A DNA stretch of 64,000 nucleotides from Salegentibacter salegens (GTDB taxonomy: Bacteria > Bacteroidota > Bacteroidia > Flavobacteriales > Flavobacteriaceae). The position numbers and the translations under genes were made by a program. The notes under the pieces were generated by a model, which had not been told where the DNA came from, did not search any database, and saw nothing but the letters and a program-made list of their open reading frames with translations. Shown piece after piece: positions 33,140 to 43,348 of this stretch. Position 1 is the first letter of the stretch. Each line of letters starts with the position of its first letter. The DNA is taken from positions 1,488,001 to 1,552,000 of the forward strand of contig NZ_LT670848.1 of NCBI RefSeq assembly GCF_900142975.1, given 5' to 3'.

Positions 33140-33592
33140 ATGAGAAAAGCAGTATTTCCGGGGTCTTTTGATCCTATTACTTTAGGCCACACCGATATTA
33201 TTGAAAGGGCACTTCCGCTTTTTGATGAAATCATCCTGGCGATTGGGACGAATTCCGATAAAAAATATATGTTTTCGCTGGAAGAACGACTGCACTTCTT
33301 AAAAGAAACGTTTAAAGAAGAGCCTAAAATAACGGTAACCACTTACAAAGGACTTACTGTAGATTGTTGTAAAGAACAAAATGCCGGATTTTTACTACGC
33401 GGCTTGCGAAACGCACAAGACCTGGAATTTGAAAAAGCTATTGGACAAACCAACTACAAAATGAGCGGCATAGACACCCTGTTTTTTATTACTTCTTCAG
33501 GAAAAAGTCATATTTCATCAACCGTGGTTCGGGATGTAATTCGCAATAATGGCGATTATGAATTTATGGTGCCAGATGTGGTGAGGAAGTGA
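33140..33592 (+). CDS. coaD: Pantetheine-phosphate adenylyltransferase CoaD
   Basis: A 150-residue nucleotidyltransferase of normal length. It transfers AMP from ATP to 4'-phosphopantetheine, the fourth step of CoA synthesis. The T/SxGH motif appears in FPGSFDPITLGHTDII, and ISSTVVRDVI matches the ISSTxxR motif. coaE and coaBC are elsewhere in the window, so CoA genes are scattered. A palindromic hairpin begins on the last base of its stop codon. Confidence 0.96.
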   Translation: MRKAVFPGSFDPITLGHTDIIERALPLFDEIILAIGTNSDKKYMFSLEERLHFLKETFKEEPKITVTTYKGLTVDCCKEQNAGFLLRGLRNAQDLEFEKAIGQTNYKMSGIDTLFFITSSGKSHISSTVVRDVIRNNGDYEFMVPDVVRK

Positions 33593-33622
33593 AATTCCCC
33601 CTAACCCCCGAAAGGGGAATTT
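33592..33622. repeat. AAATTCCCC hairpin overlapping the coaD stop
   Basis: The 9-bp stem AAATTCCCC/GGGGAATTT closes around CTAACCCCCGAAA. The left arm starts at the final A of the TGA stop codon. A related palindrome sits on the ddl stop. Confidence 0.75.
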
Positions 33623-33634
33623 AAAATTTAGAAA

Positions 33635-33702
33635 AGATCGCCACGCTCCTTCCTTGCTCGCGATGACGAATTCAAGAACAACTCGGAAACTCGAAGTGAC
33701 GG
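33635..33702. repeat. Truncated dispersed repeat (CGCTCGCGATGACG / AACTCGAAGTGAC)
   Basis: GATCGCCACGCTCCTTCC to GCGATGACG, then CTCGGAAACTCGAAGTGACGGG. These are the right-hand ends of the two repeat types nested at 21354-21558 and 23612-24197. Confidence 0.55.
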
Positions 33703-33772
33703 GAAACTTCCAACAACAAACCAAAAACAACTAACCCCTGCCCACTGAGACTGCCAACCGCATACTGAAAAA

Positions 33773-36700
33773 CTATCTTTTAATAATCGCTCGTTTTACC
33801 GTTACGCCTTCATTAGTGAAGATTTGCAGGGTGTAGACCGATTCTTCCACGCCCTGGATGATCATCCTGTAGAAGCGGGCGTTGGCGTTGTAGTCTTGCT
33901 GCATCAGGTAGCGGCCCCGGGAATCGAAAACCCGTACCTGCTCAATAAACACTCCTTCGGGGGTGGCGATGGTGAAAATACCGTTGTTGGGGTTTGGGTA
34001 TAAAAACAAAAATTCATACTCTCCTATTTCCGAAAATTCACAAGATTCCCCGCTAATTCTTACCTGGATATTTTGATTGCTCCTGTTTCCATTTACGTCT
34101 TCTACCTCAACATTTACCGAGTTTACTCCCACATCTTTACAGGTGAAAACCGACTTGCTAAAACGGTAAATTAATTCTTCGCTGCAATTATCTTCGGCTA
34201 AAATATCGGCTTCTTCCAGGTAGGCGAAACCTTCAGGATTTAAGGTGAGTTCTACCAGGTTTGTATTGATTTCGGGTGGAAGTTTATCGCGTACTTCTAC
34301 GTTTATCATACAACTGCCAGTTTCATCGCCAGAATATTCCAATTGAATAATGCCGGCACCCAAATCTTCGCAAGTGAAATTTAACTGACTTGCTACGAAA
34401 TTGAGTCCGCTGGAATCTCCGGTGTACAGGTCTTGCAGGTTAAGACCGGCTTCGCCGTTTTCATCGAGAAAAACTTCAATATTCTCCCGGCATTCAAACG
34501 TTCCCGAAGCTTCACTAACTACTTCTACCGTAGTTTCACAGGAATCTATATTTCCGGCATCGTCTCGCACGGTTAAAGTTACCGGAACCACGCCAATATC
34601 GGCGGTGGTGAAATCAACCTGACTTAAAGCCATAGAAACAATTCCACAATTATCGGTTGAGTTATTGTCCAGGTCTTCAGGGTTTATTGTTGCGGTGCCG
34701 TCGTTGCCTAAATTCACCACATAGCCAGAAACACAATTTGCTACCGGATCTTCAGAATCTACCAGGTTCACCATAAAATAGCAGTCGTCTGTTTCGCCAT
34801 CAAGGCTGGCGGTAAGTTTAATTTGTGTATTCTCGGTAATTATTGTCCCTGCCGGTGGCGTTTGTGTTATATCGGCAGCAGAAAAATTAACTTCGGCGGT
34901 ATCGCTATAATCGGGCAGCCAAAAACTGCAATTAGCATCGGGGTTTACATTTTTATCTATTTGGCAGGAAATATTTAAAACATCGGCTTCGGTTAATTCC
35001 AGCTCAAAACTACAGCTGGCTTCCAGTCCGCCTTCATCTTCTACAAAAAGATTTACCGTGGTATTATTGTAAATTATCTCCCCGGCGGCGGGTTCCTGTC
35101 TAAAAATCACTTCGTCACAATTATCTGAAATCCCGGCCATATTTTCGTAATTGGGAACTTGAAAACCGGTATTGGGATCAAAACTTTCTATTTGATCGTC
35201 GGGGCAGGAAATTGTGGGCGGAATTAAATCTACAATATTTACCGAAAATTCACAATCTCCTACAAATTCATCTGTATCTGCATCCCTGATTTCAACAGTT
35301 ATTAAATAGGTATCCTCGGTTAGCTCTTCGTAAGTTTGCGTGATCGCCGGGTTGAAATTTTCGGTTTCAATTAAACGGGTATAATCGGGAATATTAAGCT
35401 CACAATCTTCATCCAACCTAATATTGGGAATATCTTCTTCTTCGATACAGCGGTAAACACGATCTGTATCTTCGGGTAAAATTTCTATGGTAGTGGAACA
35501 TTCATCGGTATTTCCGGCAGCATCTTCTACATACAAAATAATATTTTTTGTTCCGGGAGTTGTAAAAGTGTCTTCGGAAAGCGTCCTGGTGATTTCACAA
35601 TTGTCGCTGGAATTTAAATCTATAGCCGAAGGCGAAATCGTAACACTCCCATCCTGTAACTGAAATGTACGGCCCGGGGCCACACAATTAGCTTCGGGTG
35701 CAATATCATCCAATACCAAAACTTCGGTAGGACAACTGCTGCTTAAGCCTGTATTAGGATCTGTAGCGGTTAAAATCACGGTGTTTTCGCCAAGATTGGA
35801 ACAATCAAAATCTTCGGTATCTGCACTTAACTCCAAATTGCCAAGTTCACCACCAAAAATATCTCGAGGATCTAAAGTGGCCTGGCCGTTTTCATCGAGA
35901 AAAATTTCGTGGTTTAAACATTCTATGTCGGGAGCTGCTGGATCTGTAGAATTTACCGTAATTGTAACTGTAGCAATATTAGAATCTAATTCCCCGTCAT
36001 TTGCGCTATAAGTAAAACTATCCTGCCCCGAAAATCCATCATCTGGTTCATATTCAAAAGAACCATCAGAATTTAAAGTCAACGTTCCATTTTGGGCACC
36101 GTCTTCCAGATTTGCAGTTAAGTTATCCCCGTCTTCATCCTCATCATTTCCTAAAACGCCGGGCGCAGGAATATTTAAAATTTCATCCTGATCTACTTCA
36201 TAAGTATCATCTTCGGCAATAGGAGCAGAATTCACCTGATTCACAGTAATTGTAACTCTTACCTCACCCGAAAAATCTTCGCCATCGTAGGCTACGTAAA
36301 TAAAATCATCTACTCCCGTAAAACCCGGATCTGGTTCGTAGGTAAACGAACCATTGGAAGCAAAACTAAAATCACCATTTGCAGCAGGTCTTCTTAGATC
36401 TGCGGTAAGATTATCTCCATCAGGATCACTATCATTTTCCAAAACACCCGGTGCAGCTATATTAAGTACTTCCCCTTGATTTATTGTGTAAGATTCAGCT
36501 AAAGCATTTGGTGGTCTGTTTGCTGGAATAAATTCGTTAATATTTATAGTTACCGTAGCTTCATCGGAATATAAATTTCCATCATTAGCTATATAGGTAA
36601 AAGTATCAGTACCAAAATATCCAGCATCTGGTTCGTAGGTAAATGAGCCATCAGGATCTAAAGAGACGGTACCATTTGCAGGCGGAGTTACAATTTGGAC

Positions 36701-39001
36701 AGTTAGATCATCATTTTGGTCATCAATATCATTCTCCAGAACACCGGGAGCAGATATCGTTAAAGTTTCATCCTGATCTACTTCGTAGTCATCATCAACG
36801 GTTTGCGGGGCAGTATTTGGAGGAACTACTTCATTTACAGTTATGGTTACAGTGGCAGGACTGGAATCTTCTTGGCCGTCATTGGCAGTATAAGTAAAAG
36901 TATCGGTGCCAAAATATCCCGCATCTGGTTCGTAGGTAAACGAGCCGTCAGGATCTAAAGTCACAGTTCCATTTTCGGGTTGATCTACAATTTCTGCTGT
37001 TAGCGCATCACCTTCGGCATCAGTATCATTTGACAGAACACCAGGCGCAGCTCTCGTTAGAGTTTCATCCTGATCTATTTCATATTGATCATTAACGGCT
37101 TGCGGTGCAGTATTTGGAGGTACTACTTCATTTACAGTTATGGTTACGGTGGCAGGACTGGAATCTTCTTCGCCATCATTAGCTATATAGGTAAAAGTAT
37201 CAGTACCAAAATATCCTGCATCTGGTTCGTAGGTAAATGAGCCATCAGGATCTAAAGATACGGTACCATTTGCAGGCGGAGTTACAATTTGGACAGTTAG
37301 AACATCATCTTCGTCATCGGTATCATTTTCTAAAACTCCAGGAGCAGGTTTATTTAAAATAGCATCCTGATCTACATCGTAAGTATCATCTACGGCTACA
37401 GGAGGTGTATTTGGAGTTTCAACCACCAAATCAAAAGAACAAACATCAGAAACATTTCCAGCTTTATCGGTAGCAGTTATTGTAACTGTGGTATTTTGTG
37501 TAATAGTTTCTCCATCTTCTGGAGTTTGGGTATAAATTAAATTTTCTACACCGCAATTATCATCAAAACTAACTTCTCCATTATCAATATAGTCTGGTAC
37601 CATAAAACCACTTGGAACTGTTATATCATCTTCAACACAATTATCTCTTACCGGTTTTGTCTGATCCCAGGTGGCGGTAAACGTAGTTCCTGTATTTGGA
37701 GTTGGATCGCAATTTGCATCTTTACCAACATTTCCTGCTACACTAACTTCTGCTGAAACACATTGTTCATCTATTTCTAAATTTGCAGTAAAAGAATGCG
37801 GTAATAAATTATAGAATTCTAAATCGAATTTCATTTGTAAATTATCAAGATCAACTTCACCATTATTTACTGCTAAAAAATCGCACTTTCTAAAAGCTAA
37901 ATCAATAGGGATGTCTATTTGGTCTTTTATTGTATCTACAATTGAATTCTGTTTATCAAAAACTTTTACACTATACTCAGCATTTGCTAAGCCAGTGAGT
38001 AAATTTAATAATACGAGAGGGTTATCTCCAGCCTCAAAAATTTCAGTAAGATTTACATTTCCTAGGTCGGATATGTAAATATTATTATCATCTACAATAA
38101 CACTTCCGGGAGATCCAAGACCATCTTGATTATCTATAGTTCCAATTTGATTAAAGGCTGAATTAAAAATTATTATTCTACCATTATTACCTCCCCGATC
38201 ACTTACGTAAATATTTCCTTCATTATCCACATCTAAACGGATGGGAGTCTCAACTTTATCAAAATATGTATAATCCCTTTCGAATGAATATACATGAATT
38301 CGGCTTGCGTCGGAATCAGCAATATAAAGTCGATCGTCATCATCTATTGCTAAACCAAAAGGTCTACTAAATTCATATTTTTCCGGATTATTGGAACAAT
38401 TTCCACCAATTATGTCATCTAAATTTCCGTTTTCATCGAAAATTAAAATTCTGCAATTTTCGGAATCAGCTATATAAATATAATCTCTACTATCAATACT
38501 TAAATCGAAAGGACGCTCTATTCTTTTTCCGTTATAATCTTGATCAAAAGGAATAAAAAATTGGTTTGCTAAATCACCATTGGCTTCAAATTTCCTAACA
38601 CCATCTTCCAGTGTTAAGGCAAACATTTCATTTTTCGAATTATAATCTGTAGCTAAAATTAAATTTCCATAATTAGTATACCCAATATTATTAGCTATTT
38701 CTAAACTATCTTCCCAATTATAAGAAGGGGCTTTAGCATCAAAATTTATAATGCTCCCACCATTTACATTAATATCTCCCTCTTCAAAACCATTAATTGG
38801 TTCTTCAAATTCAAAAGTTAAGGGGATAGTTTGTTGCTGAGTGAAAACAGGCCCTTCATCACCATCACTAGAAATAGTAACTCCCTGCCCAAACCCAAAA
38901 GAAAAATTCAGTAAAAAAAAGAGTAGAAAAAGCGCAGTAGGTGTACCAAACGGCTGTAGACGAAAAGTAAAACCGGGTGATGTAAAGTAACTTTGCTTCA
39001 T
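33773..39001 (-). CDS. Giant surface protein with NHL-type repeats, tandem Ig/cadherin-like modules, HYR-type domains and a T9SS sorting signal
   Basis: 1742 residues. A signal peptide (about 1-40) is followed by NHL/SMP-like beta-propeller repeats (about 85-330: DSRDYIYIADSENCRILIF and similar). Five VCBS/cadherin-like modules span about 535-1018, each with AVNDQYEIDQDE...GVLxND...DGSFTYEPDAGYFGTDTFTY. HYR-like and Cys-bearing Ig modules follow (1020-1650), and then a C-terminal type IX secretion type A domain (YPNPNNGIFTI...) ending KRAIIKR. It is exported by T9SS and displayed on or released from the outer membrane, probably as an adhesin or polymer-binding protein. It is transcribed alone. 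Confidence 0.9.
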   Translation of the reverse strand: MKQSYFTSPGFTFRLQPFGTPTALFLLFFLLNFSFGFGQGVTISSDGDEGPVFTQQQTIPLTFEFEEPINGFEEGDINVNGGSIINFDAKAPSYNWEDSLEIANNIGYTNYGNLILATDYNSKNEMFALTLEDGVRKFEANGDLANQFFIPFDQDYNGKRIERPFDLSIDSRDYIYIADSENCRILIFDENGNLDDIIGGNCSNNPEKYEFSRPFGLAIDDDDRLYIADSDASRIHVYSFERDYTYFDKVETPIRLDVDNEGNIYVSDRGGNNGRIIIFNSAFNQIGTIDNQDGLGSPGSVIVDDNNIYISDLGNVNLTEIFEAGDNPLVLLNLLTGLANAEYSVKVFDKQNSIVDTIKDQIDIPIDLAFRKCDFLAVNNGEVDLDNLQMKFDLEFYNLLPHSFTANLEIDEQCVSAEVSVAGNVGKDANCDPTPNTGTTFTATWDQTKPVRDNCVEDDITVPSGFMVPDYIDNGEVSFDDNCGVENLIYTQTPEDGETITQNTTVTITATDKAGNVSDVCSFDLVVETPNTPPVAVDDTYDVDQDAILNKPAPGVLENDTDDEDDVLTVQIVTPPANGTVSLDPDGSFTYEPDAGYFGTDTFTYIANDGEEDSSPATVTITVNEVVPPNTAPQAVNDQYEIDQDETLTRAAPGVLSNDTDAEGDALTAEIVDQPENGTVTLDPDGSFTYEPDAGYFGTDTFTYTANDGQEDSSPATVTITVNEVVPPNTAPQTVDDDYEVDQDETLTISAPGVLENDIDDQNDDLTVQIVTPPANGTVSLDPDGSFTYEPDAGYFGTDTFTYIANDGNLYSDEATVTININEFIPANRPPNALAESYTINQGEVLNIAAPGVLENDSDPDGDNLTADLRRPAANGDFSFASNGSFTYEPDPGFTGVDDFIYVAYDGEDFSGEVRVTITVNQVNSAPIAEDDTYEVDQDEILNIPAPGVLGNDEDEDGDNLTANLEDGAQNGTLTLNSDGSFEYEPDDGFSGQDSFTYSANDGELDSNIATVTITVNSTDPAAPDIECLNHEIFLDENGQATLDPRDIFGGELGNLELSADTEDFDCSNLGENTVILTATDPNTGLSSSCPTEVLVLDDIAPEANCVAPGRTFQLQDGSVTISPSAIDLNSSDNCEITRTLSEDTFTTPGTKNIILYVEDAAGNTDECSTTIEILPEDTDRVYRCIEEEDIPNIRLDEDCELNIPDYTRLIETENFNPAITQTYEELTEDTYLITVEIRDADTDEFVGDCEFSVNIVDLIPPTISCPDDQIESFDPNTGFQVPNYENMAGISDNCDEVIFRQEPAAGEIIYNNTTVNLFVEDEGGLEASCSFELELTEADVLNISCQIDKNVNPDANCSFWLPDYSDTAEVNFSAADITQTPPAGTIITENTQIKLTASLDGETDDCYFMVNLVDSEDPVANCVSGYVVNLGNDGTATINPEDLDNNSTDNCGIVSMALSQVDFTTADIGVVPVTLTVRDDAGNIDSCETTVEVVSEASGTFECRENIEVFLDENGEAGLNLQDLYTGDSSGLNFVASQLNFTCEDLGAGIIQLEYSGDETGSCMINVEVRDKLPPEINTNLVELTLNPEGFAYLEEADILAEDNCSEELIYRFSKSVFTCKDVGVNSVNVEVEDVNGNRSNQNIQVRISGESCEFSEIGEYEFLFLYPNPNNGIFTIATPEGVFIEQVRVFDSRGRYLMQQDYNANARFYRMIIQGVEESVYTLQIFTNEGVTVKRAIIKR

Positions 39002-39221
39002 AGCCGGATTTTAGCGCCTCCGGCAGTAAAGATAAATATTGTGGCGCGAAAGATTTAAAAATTACGTTAATTATACGGTTTTCCGTAATTTAAACCCGGG
39101 CATAAAAATGCCTGGCCAGGTAGCGGCCGGGAGTGTTTTATTAAAATTTTTCCGGGTAAGAAAACAATGAGAGTGGCTTTTTGCTAAAGTCGCTTTTTAC
39201 GTTAGGCATTCGTTTAAAAAT

Positions 39222-39365
39222 CGTCATGCTGAATTTATTTCAGCATCTAAGTTGATATAAGTTCTAACAAGTTAGATCCTGAAACAAGTTCAGGATGACG
39301 TCCTCTGAAACAAATTCGGAATGACGGTTCGTGAAACAACCCCGAAGCTTCGGGGCAGCATGACG
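39222..39365. repeat. REP-like hairpin cluster upstream of the giant gene
   Basis: A facing pair (CGTCATGCTGAATTTATT at 39222; TTAGATCCTGAAACAAGTT to TGACG at 39300) is followed by a half unit (CTGAAACAAATTCGGAATGACG) and a CCCCGAAGCTTCGGGG unit ending at 39365. The rest of the 437-base gap holds no gene; an ATTTAAGCCACTCTCATT stretch and its near-inverse AATGAGAGTGGCTTTT flank the cluster. Confidence 0.8.
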
Positions 39366-39438
39366 ATAAACGCTAAAAGGACTAAAATATACATTTAAGC
39401 CACTCTCATTATTCCCGGAAACTGAAAATCACCTCGCT

Positions 39439-40161
39439 TTATGCTTCGGCGTTTTCCTGGTTTTTAACCACCAATCTAAATCCTTCGCCGTGAATGTTTA
39501 AAATCTCTACATTCTCGTCTTTCTTAAGGTATTTACGCAGTTTGGCGATATATACATCCATACTTCTGGAGGTGAAATAGTTATCGTCTCTCCAAATTTT
39601 AGTAAGTGCCAGTTCTCTTGGCATCAAATCGTTCTCGTGCAGGGCAAGTAAACGCAATAACTCGTTCTCTTTTGGAGAAAGTTTTTGAGCTTCTTCTTCT
39701 TTATAGGTTAAAAACCTTAGTTTAGAGTTAAGGTGAAAACCACCAATCTCGAACTCAAATTGCTTAGAATCTGCCACGCTATCTGTAGCTTTACGCTGCA
39801 TAATGGCTTTAATCTTCATAAGCAATACTTCGCTATCAAAAGGTTTGTTTAGGTAATCGTCTGCTCCTACTTTGTAGCCTTTAAGCACGTCTTCTTTCAT
39901 CGCTTTGGCGGTAAGGAAGATAATTGGGATTTCTTCGTTCTTTTCCCTTATCTCTTTAGCCAGCGTAAAGCCGTCTTTGTAAGGCATCATTACATCAAGA
40001 ATACAAAGGTCGAAATCGTCTTTTTTAAACTTTTCAAAACCTTCCATTCCATTTTTGGCGTGCGTTACTTCGTAATCGTTCATCGCCAAATAATCTTTTA
40101 AGACAGTTCCAAAGTTTGGATCGTCTTCTACTAACAAAATTTTCTTGTCTTCAGTTTCCAT
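39439..40161 (-). CDS. OmpR-family response regulator
   Basis: A 240-residue two-domain regulator. The receiver domain has the phosphoacceptor Asp56 in LCILDVMMP, the acidic pair near 13-14 and the switch lysine in LNKPFDSE. A winged-helix Trans_reg_C domain follows (about 140-235, ELALTKIWRDDNYFTSRSMD). It is encoded four bases after the kinase and is surely its partner. It resembles the RprY regulators of Bacteroidota. Confidence 0.95.
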   Translation of the reverse strand: METEDKKILLVEDDPNFGTVLKDYLAMNDYEVTHAKNGMEGFEKFKKDDFDLCILDVMMPYKDGFTLAKEIREKNEEIPIIFLTAKAMKEDVLKGYKVGADDYLNKPFDSEVLLMKIKAIMQRKATDSVADSKQFEFEIGGFHLNSKLRFLTYKEEEAQKLSPKENELLRLLALHENDLMPRELALTKIWRDDNYFTSRSMDVYIAKLRKYLKKDENVEILNIHGEGFRLVVKNQENAEA

Positions 40162-40165
40162 ATAT

Positions 40166-41737
40166 TTAAGATATTAGAGGTAATTTAATTATAAATGTGC
40201 TTCCTTTTCCTTTTTCGCTTTCTACCGAAATCTGCCCGTGATGGTCTTCTACAATTCGCTTAGCATAGGCCAAACCTAAACCGTGACCTTTCACGTTATG
40301 GATATCGCCGGTATGTTCGCGATAAAACTTTTCAAATATTTTTTTTTGAACCAACTTAGACATTCCCGCGCCCTGGTCGCGAATTTTAAGAATGATGTAG
40401 TTCTTTACATTTTCAGTATAAATATCAATTTTTGGTATCTCTGATGAGTATTTTACTCCGTTGTCCAGGATATTCACGATCACATTGGTAAAGTGATCCT
40501 GGTTCGCCAAAATTGAAGAGCGCAGGGCTCCAAAATGGGTTTGTATATAACCGCCACGATCTTCTACAATAAGTTCTACGTGGGTCATGGCATCTTCTAC
40601 AATCTCGTTTAGCTGCAGCCTTTCTTTTTTAAGGTCCAGCTCGTTTTTATCCAGCTTAGATATTCGTAACACGTTTTCTACCTGGGCGTGCATTCTCCTG
40701 TTCTCGTCACGAATCATCTTAAGATAGCGCTTTTTCTTTTCTTCGTCGCTGCTAATCTTAGGATTTTTAATCGCGTCTAAAGCCAGGTTTATAGTGGCAA
40801 TAGGCGTTTTAAATTCGTGCGTCATATTATTTATAAAATCGGTTTTTATCTGTGAAATTTGCCGTTGCTTTATCAACTGCGATAAGGCGCTGGAATAGGC
40901 GATCACGATAATAAGCGTAAAAATTATAGAAAGTGCGGCCATTAATGTTATAGATGAAAGCACTACTTTTTTCTTTTCGGTAAAATTAACCAGCAACTGG
41001 TAATTGCTATTTCCCATATCGTCTGCAAAAAGCGGAACCCCGTATGTAGCGGGATGGCTTAGCGAAAAATTTTCGCTGTGCAGGTTTGTAGAAATACTAT
41101 TGCTGTAAACGCCATATTCAAATTCTGAATTGATATCGCGATTGCTCAACTCCTGGGCTAAAAGCCTTTCTATAGTAGCTTCGTTCACTCTTTGGTGCAG
41201 CGGAAGCCTGCTGGTATGCTCGGCAATATATTCTTTAAGCAAATTCTTCTCATATTCGTCCATACGAACAATACGCTCTATTTGCTGCTGAGAACTAAGT
41301 CCGCTGCCGTCTATATTATTGCGATTATTCACAATACTGGTCACCTTTTTATTGATGAGCTTGGTGAACGGGATACTGTCGCGAGCCGATTCTATAAAGC
41401 CAGAAGAAACCTTATAATCTTCTTCCAGAATAGCATCTGAATGAAACAGGGTTTGGTTTCTTAATTTATTTTCGTTTACGTAAGAATATTCGGTAATAGT
41501 AGCGGCCTGCAACCGACTGTTAGTGCTGTCGGCATCTTTAAATTTCATCCAGTAATCTTCAATCTCCTGGTTTTCAATTTCATTAACCACTCTTAAGAGT
41601 ACCTGTTTTACATCGTAGGTAAACTGTGCTTCTTTATCTTCTACAGTACTCTTAATCCAGTATCCCTGCACGAAAATAATACCGATAAGGGAAAGGCTCA
41701 TTAAGATAACGAGGAGTAAAAAAAGCTTTTTATTCAT
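40166..41737 (-). CDS. Two-component sensor histidine kinase
   Basis: A 523-residue membrane kinase. Transmembrane helices at about 5-27 and 258-281 bracket a large periplasmic sensor region. The HisKA motif FINNMTHEFKTPIATI places the phosphorylated His at 307. The HATPase domain has NILDNGVKYS, DQGAGM and GHGLGLA. It is similar in layout to RprX. Its gene closes a run of minus-strand genes (GT2, YbbR, coaE) and is followed at once by the regulator gene. Confidence 0.95.
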   Translation of the reverse strand: MNKKLFLLLVILMSLSLIGIIFVQGYWIKSTVEDKEAQFTYDVKQVLLRVVNEIENQEIEDYWMKFKDADSTNSRLQAATITEYSYVNENKLRNQTLFHSDAILEEDYKVSSGFIESARDSIPFTKLINKKVTSIVNNRNNIDGSGLSSQQQIERIVRMDEYEKNLLKEYIAEHTSRLPLHQRVNEATIERLLAQELSNRDINSEFEYGVYSNSISTNLHSENFSLSHPATYGVPLFADDMGNSNYQLLVNFTEKKKVVLSSITLMAALSIIFTLIIVIAYSSALSQLIKQRQISQIKTDFINNMTHEFKTPIATINLALDAIKNPKISSDEEKKKRYLKMIRDENRRMHAQVENVLRISKLDKNELDLKKERLQLNEIVEDAMTHVELIVEDRGGYIQTHFGALRSSILANQDHFTNVIVNILDNGVKYSSEIPKIDIYTENVKNYIILKIRDQGAGMSKLVQKKIFEKFYREHTGDIHNVKGHGLGLAYAKRIVEDHHGQISVESEKGKGSTFIIKLPLIS

Positions 41738-41804
41738 GCTGCCAAAAGTAATATTTTAACATTTAGCGCTTCAAGCGTTTAACCAAATGTTAACAAAACT
41801 TCTG

Positions 41805-42395
41805 CTAATTTTTACCTCGTTTTAAGATAATGTCGTGCAATTCGTTAACCCGCGATTTAGTAAGGCTTAAATCGTGATTTTCTATTTCAAAATCGGCCAG
41901 TTTCTTCTTTTGTTCATCACTCCATTGTTTGGCCATTCGGGCTTCAATTTCTTCAATAGAACTTTTATCGCGCTGCTGTAATCTCTTTATTTTTTCTTCC
42001 TTACTGGCGGTAACCAAAATATTTATATCGCATTTTTTATAACCGCCGGCTTCAAACAAAATTGCAGCTTCATAAATTACATAAACTGAATTTTGTTCGC
42101 TTTTCCAGGTTTCAAAATCTTTGGCTACAGCGGGGTGAATTATGCCGTTTAGCGCTTCCAGTTTACTAGATTCATTAAATACTACCGAAGCGATATGTTT
42201 GCGGTTGGGCGTTTTGCCAGTATAAGCTTCTTTCCCAATAAGGGCAGTAACTTTTTCCCTGATCTCTGCTGAAGTTTCCAGGAGGCGTTTCCCGGCATCA
42301 TCGGCAATATAAACCGGAATGCCTTTATCTTTAAAAAAGCCCGCTACGGTGGTTTTACCGCTGCCTATACCGCCGGTAAGTCCAACTACCATCAT
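41805..42395 (-). CDS. coaE: Dephospho-CoA kinase CoaE
   Basis: A 196-residue P-loop kinase that phosphorylates the 3'-hydroxyl of dephospho-CoA, the last step of CoA synthesis. The Walker A motif GLTGGIGSGKTT is near residue 5, and the substrate region DDAGKRLL follows. Length is normal. It overlaps the YbbR gene by four bases, so the two are translationally coupled. Confidence 0.96.
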   Translation of the reverse strand: MMVVGLTGGIGSGKTTVAGFFKDKGIPVYIADDAGKRLLETSAEIREKVTALIGKEAYTGKTPNRKHIASVVFNESSKLEALNGIIHPAVAKDFETWKSEQNSVYVIYEAAILFEAGGYKKCDINILVTASKEEKIKRLQQRDKSSIEEIEARMAKQWSDEQKKKLADFEIENHDLSLTKSRVNELHDIILKRGKN

Positions 42396-43348
42396 CGTTT
42401 TATCACAAATTGAATTCTACGATCGTTAAGCCGGAGGTTTCTAACAAATAAAGGCGCTTCTGCAATCCTGGCAATAATAAAATCGTCGGCATCATCTATA
42501 TCGTTAAAATCGCAAACCACCCTGAAGTTTTCGGATTTCACCATTTCATATTGCTTTAAATTCACCTGGAAATACACTAAAACTTCCTTCGGAAAAATAG
42601 AAATATTGGTATCTTCGGGCTTATTAAGAATTTCTACCGGCACTTTCACACTGCCTTCGGTAAATTTCTCTACTTCCTGGCTATAGGTGACTTCGGTGCT
42701 ATAAAAACTCAACATCCCCAGGTTTGTAGTATCAATTTTAACCCTGCCGGAAACATTCGCATTAATATCGTTGATCTTTAAATAAACTGTATTTAAATTC
42801 TGCAGGGTATCAATAATATTTTCGGGTCCGCTAACCTGTACCGAATCGGGTTGCAGGCTTACCGCCTTTTGGGCCGAATAACCTACAGCATAACCTAAAT
42901 TTATACGAGGTGTTACCTGTACCCATTTATTCTTTTTGGGCTGAAATTCTACTGAAAGGCTTTCCTGGATAAAACGGGCTTTTTCGAAGTTAATATTTAC
43001 CTGCTCTTCCAATACCTCGCGGTTTGCTTCAAAATTATAAACCAGTTCATCCTCTTCTTCTAAAGCTTTGCCGAGATCTAATTTTACCTCGGGCTTAAAA
43101 ATCTGGTAATACCAAATGGCAAAACCTTTATCCTGAATTCTTAATTGTAAATTCTCGGGGCGTTCTTTAGAAATAGTTTTATCTAAAGGTACATTCTCAT
43201 AAGAAACCGGGATGTCTATTACCTGCGTATATTCTTTAGAAATTTGTACAAAAAACCAGATGAGTGAAGAAAACAGCAAGAAAAACCCGAAGCTTTTTAA
43301 GCTGGATTTTTTAATAGAGATTCGTTTAAATCTTATGTTTTTAAACAT
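42392..43348 (-). CDS. YbbR-like domain protein
   Basis: 318 residues with an N-terminal membrane anchor (about 18-38, FGFFLLFSSLIWFFVQI) and YbbR-type beta repeats outside the membrane (PVSYENVPLDKTI, VQVTPRINLGYAVGYSAQKAVSLQ). YbbR/CdaR proteins elsewhere pair with diadenylate cyclases, but no cyclase is adjacent here. It overlaps coaE by four bases and the glycosyltransferase gene by eight. Confidence 0.88.
   Translation of the reverse strand: MFKNIRFKRISIKKSSLKSFGFFLLFSSLIWFFVQISKEYTQVIDIPVSYENVPLDKTISKERPENLQLRIQDKGFAIWYYQIFKPEVKLDLGKALEEEDELVYNFEANREVLEEQVNINFEKARFIQESLSVEFQPKKNKWVQVTPRINLGYAVGYSAQKAVSLQPDSVQVSGPENIIDTLQNLNTVYLKINDINANVSGRVKIDTTNLGMLSFYSTEVTYSQEVEKFTEGSVKVPVEILNKPEDTNISIFPKEVLVYFQVNLKQYEMVKSENFRVVCDFNDIDDADDFIIARIAEAPLFVRNLRLNDRRIQFVIKR

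Noticed and set aside
34401..36897. Several plus-strand frames opposite the giant surface protein
   Set aside because: They arise from the biased codon use of the repeated modules on the other strand and recur with the module period.
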